Shown: positions 60,211 through 64,000 of the stretch, piece after piece
Layout: the number at the start of each line of letters is the position of its first letter
Numbering within the stretch: the stretch's first letter is position 1
Assembly: GCA_963555705.1 (NCBI GenBank)
Contig: OY743179.1
Location: 22,080,692 to 22,144,691 of the forward strand
Length of the DNA: 64,000 nucleotides
Origin: Ligustrum vulgare
Lineage: Eukaryota > Streptophyta > Magnoliopsida > Lamiales > Oleaceae
Direction: 5' to 3'
Made by a program: the position numbers and the translations under genes
Notes under the pieces: model-generated
The model's input: the letters and a program-made list of their open reading frames with translations, nothing else
The model's database searches: none
Told to the model about the DNA's origin: nothing

Positions 60211-60294
60211 TTAAATATAGGCAAGTGAATTTCGGTCGAGGCTGGGCTGTGGTCGACCTCGTGTAGGAGTTGGTGGTCTTTGAATATTAAGCTC
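60211..60294 (-). CDS. Candidate last exon of an unidentified gene
   Basis: A minus-strand 84-base segment follows a good acceptor (GGTTTCCATAG) and reads ELNIQRPPTPTRGRPQ and then PSLDRNSLAYI before TAA. The Pro/Arg-rich, clearly protein-like ending is followed by non-coding DNA that could be a 3' UTR. I do not recognise the protein. Upstream exons would lie beyond the hAT and copia insertions, or the gene may be broken. Confidence 0.4.
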   Translation of the reverse strand, partial: ELNIQRPPTPTRGRPQPSLDRNSLAYI

Positions 60295-60463
60295 CTATGG
60301 AAACCAGATTCATACATTAATTTAATACTCATAAACAGGCTGATGGGTTGAAAACACAGTTAAGTCACTCAACATATTACAAATGTACAATAAAATTTGC
60401 TACTGCTGTTTTATTTTAATTAATAATAATGGTTACTAGTTAAAGTTAGTCAGTTTTTTTATG

Positions 60464-61263
60464 CAGGGGTGGGCGTCCGGTAGTTCGGTTCATGTATCTC
60501 AAGAACTGGAACCGAACCATATTTTTCGGTTCCATTGAATCGCAAAAACCAAACCAGAACCAAACCATTCGATTTCGGTTCTAATTCAGTTCTACAATAA
60601 TAATTATTTTTCAGGAGCCTTATCGAGGAGTATTAGGCCTCGGGAAGCGAGTCAATAACATGAAATAAACTTCTACCGAATATAACAAGATCAAGGATTT
60701 CGAAAATCCTTTCACCCCGAAGAAATTATATGATTCTCCATGAAACAGAATATATTCATAAACCAAAATAAGAAACAAATGAATTGAAAGGTTTTTCGAG
60801 CATGGCAACCATACAAGTAAACTTGTGGGATGAATCATGAATTTTAAATGCATTATTATTAATTGTTTTATATTTGTATTTAAATATTTAATTAACTACA
60901 TCATGGTCATTTACAAATTCGCTTATTAATAAGTTAGTCTCATTCTATTTTCAATTACTAAAAATTTCAATTCAAATATGAAGTTAAATGTTACAATGAG
61001 GTAGAGACGTAATAAATTTCATAAAAAGAAATTAATCATTTTCACTTTACCCAAAAAAATTACAAATTCTTTTTATTTTCAGTTTTAGGACAACCAATTA
61101 AAACCATCAAAAAATAAACAAGGGTTAAAGACTTGCTTGGTTCTAACTTTGATTTTTCGATTCTAAAAGCTGAACAGAGAACCAATCGATTCTCGATTCT
61201 AAAATCGATTTCCTATTTTATTTTTTTAAAATTATACGATTCCGATTTTTTTACCCACCTCTA
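60464..61263. mobile_element. hAT non-autonomous element, 800 bp
   Basis: It begins CAGGGGTGGGCG and ends TACCCACCTCTA, with a perfect 8-bp duplication TTTTTATG on both sides (60456-60463 and 61264-61271). Subterminal GGTTC/GAACC-type motifs are repeated at both ends. The interior includes an unrelated insert at about 60612-60853 with a 77-codon open frame. Confidence 0.9.
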
Positions 61264-61519
61264 TTTTTATGAAAGAATGCCTGACATGGGACTCGGCAAT
61301 CTGACATGGCATCGACATGGAAGTCTTTCCATGTTGGACATTCCATTAGAAAACTATGATCTCTTAGTGACAAACTAAAATGAAAATCGAACTTCAATGA
61401 CCACTCAAACAAAATTTAGTTTGGTGCCTGAACTTTTGGATCTCTACAACAATATGAATTTTATTTTATTTGAATTTTTTTTCTATATAATTTACTAAAA
61501 ACAAAAAAAAAGATTATGA

Positions 61520-62105
61520 TGTTGGGAAATTGGACTACAAATAGAATTGTCAACACAAGTAACAATGATAAAATATTTCCCCAAACTCCGTGTGATTAAA
61601 ATTGAAATTCACAACCCAAACAAGTTAATCCAAACAATAGAATATTGGAATACTAAGCCCTTGCTTGGTTTTCCATAAAAATTTCTCATTAGTACTCAAT
61701 CATTCATTAAAAGTCAAGCTCACAATATTTGACTTTTCAACCAAATCTTAACCATAATTTCTCCAAAAAATTACTATTCAAAAAACCCATTTTGAAGTTT
61801 AAACAATACCAAACACACTCTAAATGACAATACAATAACATCAATAATTATGTTACATCGTAAAACCCTCCATTGAGAAGGGAAAATCGACAATTCCACT
61901 ATTACCACATAATAGGAATACAATATTTCTTCTCTAATTTTTTTTTCTAAATCTAAATGTAACCCAATACAAACCTTCAAGATACAATCTTAGCAACTAA
62001 CATATACACCATCTAATACAATTAGATGGAACCCAACAACAACAATATGGAGATTAAAAAACGCCTAAAACATTCTAAGATAAAACTAGGGCAACCAAAC
62101 GTTGA
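61520..62105 (-). mobile_element. copia LTR fragment, inverted
   Basis: Read on the minus strand this ends ...GTAGTCCAATTTCCCAACA at 61520 and matches the plus-strand LTR at 62417-62835 along its length. A 164-bp MITE interrupts it at 61657. No primer site follows on the minus strand, so it is a solo or truncated LTR. Confidence 0.75.
61657..61820. mobile_element. Small MITE inside the inverted LTR
   Basis: A 164-bp insertion is absent from the sister LTR and is flanked by TAA (61654-61656 and 61821-61823). The ends GCCCTTGCTTGG and CCAAACACACTC are imperfectly inverted. It is Tourist-like in target size. Confidence 0.65.
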
Positions 62106-62416
62106 AGAAGGACCCCAAATATTTAACACTTTCTTCTTCAAAGTAAATACAAGAAAAATGACACATTTTATTCCATTGTTGATATGCATACCTGTGTAGA
62201 GAAAAATGACCAGTCTTTGCGTATTGTGAAAGTCCCAACTGCTGCGTGTCTTTTTCTCTTTGTTTGCGTGAATATAAATTGTCCCAGCAAGAGTCTCATT
62301 TCCAATTAATTAGGTTAGGCTTTTATTTCTTTGAAATTGCATCTAGGTCCTCCAAGTTCCATTCTATAATTAAAATAGGCTGGACAAAGTATTACTAATA
62401 GGCCTATTAGTTATAC

Positions 62417-62835
62417 CAAGTTTTATTTTAGAATGTTTTAGGTGTCTTTCAATCTCCATATTGTTGTTGTTATTTGGTTTCATCTATTATATTAGATGAT
62501 GTATATTGTGGTTATCAAGATTGTATCTTGAAAGTATTTATTGGGTTACCTCTAAATTTAGGGCAAAAATCTAGAGAATAAAAATATTGTATTCATATTA
62601 TTTGGTAATTGTCGGTTTGCCCGTCGATTTTCCCTTCTCGTTGGAGGGTTTTACAACGTTAAGTAATTATTGATGTTATTGCATTGTCATTTAGTATTCC
62701 GATATTCTAACATTTGGATTAAGTTGTTTGGGTTGTGAATTTGTGAATTCCTATTTTAATCACACGAAATTTGAGGAAATATTTTAACATTGCTACTTGT
62801 GTTGGCAATTCTATTTGTAGTCCAATTTTCCAACA
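62417..62835 (+). repeat. copia 5' LTR (5' boundary uncertain)
   Basis: It ends TCCAATTTTCCAACA directly before the primer site and matches the inverted copy at 61520-62105. The expected TG start was not found, so the left boundary given is only where the match to the inverted copy begins. Confidence 0.7.
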
Positions 62836-62836
62836 G

Positions 62837-62849
62837 TGGTATCAGAGCT
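62837..62849 (+). promoter_or_regulatory. Primer binding site (tRNA-iMet type)
   Basis: TGGTATCAGAGCT lies one base after the LTR end, the standard plant copia primer site. Confidence 0.9.
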
Positions 62850-62869
62850 TATGTTGGATTGTGTGGATT

Positions 62870-64000
62870 GAAATGGAGGACCCAGTTGGTTGTGCTATGA
62901 TTAGACTCATTGATCATAATTGGGTAACTTGAAAGCCTAGAATGGAAGATATCCTTTATTGCAAGGATTTGCATGACCCCGTTGAGGGTGACACGGCTAA
63001 ACCGAAGGATATGTCAGACAATGATAGTACCAAACAGAATAGAAAGACTATTGAAACTATAAGACAGTAGGTGGATAATAGTGTGTTTCATCATGTGGTA
63101 TAAGAGACTAAAGTACAAAAATCGTGGTCGAAATTGGAGTCTACATTAGAGAAGACTGCATCCAGAAAGTCTTTTTTTATTAGAGACTTGGTCAACATGA
63201 AAGATAGAGACGGAATAGGGGTGACAGAGCACTTGAACAATTTTTAGAATATTGTAAATCAGTTGTCTAATCTGGGTTGGAAATTAGAAGATGAATTGCA
63301 GGCTTTGTTGTTTTTGAGTTTTTTTCCAGACAGTTGGGAGACCTTTGTAGTGACTATCAGTAATTCTGCTCCCAATGATGTTTTGACTATGGATTCGGTG
63401 AAAGACAGTATGCATAATGAAAAATCAAGAAGAAAGCCAAATGTACGTACAGGATCAAATCATATACATGCTCTTGTTGTAGAGGACAAGGAGAGAAATC
63501 GAAATAGATAGCAAAAAGGTAGTAGCAAGTCAAGAGGTCGGTCAAAATCAAAAGACAAAAAGTCAGCTTATTATCATTGTGGTAATGTAGGCCACATTAA
63601 AAGAAATTGTCTGATTTGTTTGAGAGAGGAAAGGGAAAGTAGTAATCAAAAGAAGGAAGATGAAAAGAAAATACTACAGATGTTGTGTCCATCAATGATG
63701 AAGTACTTTCTTGTGTAGATGGTCATTGCCTACATGTGGGTGATTCTAGTATTGAGTGGATTGTTGATAGTGGTACTTCTTACCATGTTTGTTCGAACAT
63801 GGATTTGTTTGCAAATTACACATAAGATGATTTTGGTATTTCAAAGATGGGAAATACTAATCAATCTAAAATTATTGGGATTGGTGATATTTACTTGCAA
63901 ACAGAACTTGGTTACTCCTTGATACTGAATGATGTGAGGCATATTGCTGATATGCGTCTCAATCTAATTTTCGTTATGGCTCTTGACAGACTTGGTTATT
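62870..64000 (+). pseudogene. Ty1/copia gag and protease, truncated by window
   Basis: Gag-like sequence with stops (62930-63510) includes FLSFFPDSWETFVVTISNSA. The zinc knuckle reads YYHCGNVGHIKRNC, so its first Cys is Tyr (63570-63611). The protease follows with WIVDSGTSYHVCSNMDLFAN (63760-63820) and GISKMGNTNQSKIIGIGDIY, then HIADMRLNLI, the start of the gag-pre-integrase region. At least five in-frame stops show that it is inactive. The element continues past 64000. Confidence 0.9.

Overview
This window is AT-rich plant nuclear DNA, most likely from a eudicot. It holds intron-containing plant genes (a SWEET transporter and a Rop GTPase-activating protein). They sit among Ty1/copia and Ty3/gypsy LTR elements with tRNA-iMet primer sites, Helitrons, hAT and Tourist-like MITEs, and an endogenous caulimovirid copy. 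The species cannot be read from the sequence.

Layout. 1-1116: 3' end of a Ty3/gypsy element. 1117-5680: non-coding repeats, a solo LTR (1824-3024) and a Helitron 3' end at 5680. 6010-8050: a SWEET gene on the minus strand (six exons, 278 aa), with a relic of its last exon downstream and a TATA box upstream. 8890-9500: Helitron 3' end and helicase relic on the minus strand. 10207-21620: a very young, non-autonomous, gypsy-like LTR element with a perfect 5-bp target duplication (CGATG) and three 1970-bp LTRs. 23344-26727: Helitron ends, including one element with a duplicated 5' end. 28240-30590: copia relic. 31002-36783: degenerate gypsy copies in tandem. 36784-40300: decayed caulimovirid coat-protease-RT-RNase H region on the minus strand. 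40838-45059: RopGAP gene on the minus strand (four exons, 461 aa). 45945-51684: non-coding LTR element with CG-rich palindromes in its LTRs. 51685-64000: mainly MITEs, two hAT elements with perfect 8-bp target duplications, a possible last exon of an unidentified gene, an inverted pair of copia LTRs, and the start of a copia gag-protease region that runs off the end.

The most unusual locus is the LTR element at 10207-21620. It has no gag-pol. Its first internal region instead carries two intact ORFs on the strand opposite to the element: a cytokinin-activating LOG-type phosphoribohydrolase without introns, and a 183-aa protein resembling the cysteine-rich nucleic-acid-binding proteins of carlaviruses and relatives (Betaflexiviridae). 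Each ORF has a strong start context and a CTATTTAAA box upstream, and the LTR carries the same box. A second internal region, between LTR2 and LTR3, has lost exactly the segment holding the primer site and both genes. A plant retroelement carrying a hormone-activation gene next to a virus-like regulator is the best candidate here for an undescribed system. Homology to the viral family is judged by motif only and needs a profile search.

The SWEET and RopGAP genes appear intact and ordinary in structure. Everything else is mobile DNA in various states of decay. All similarity statements were made by eye.
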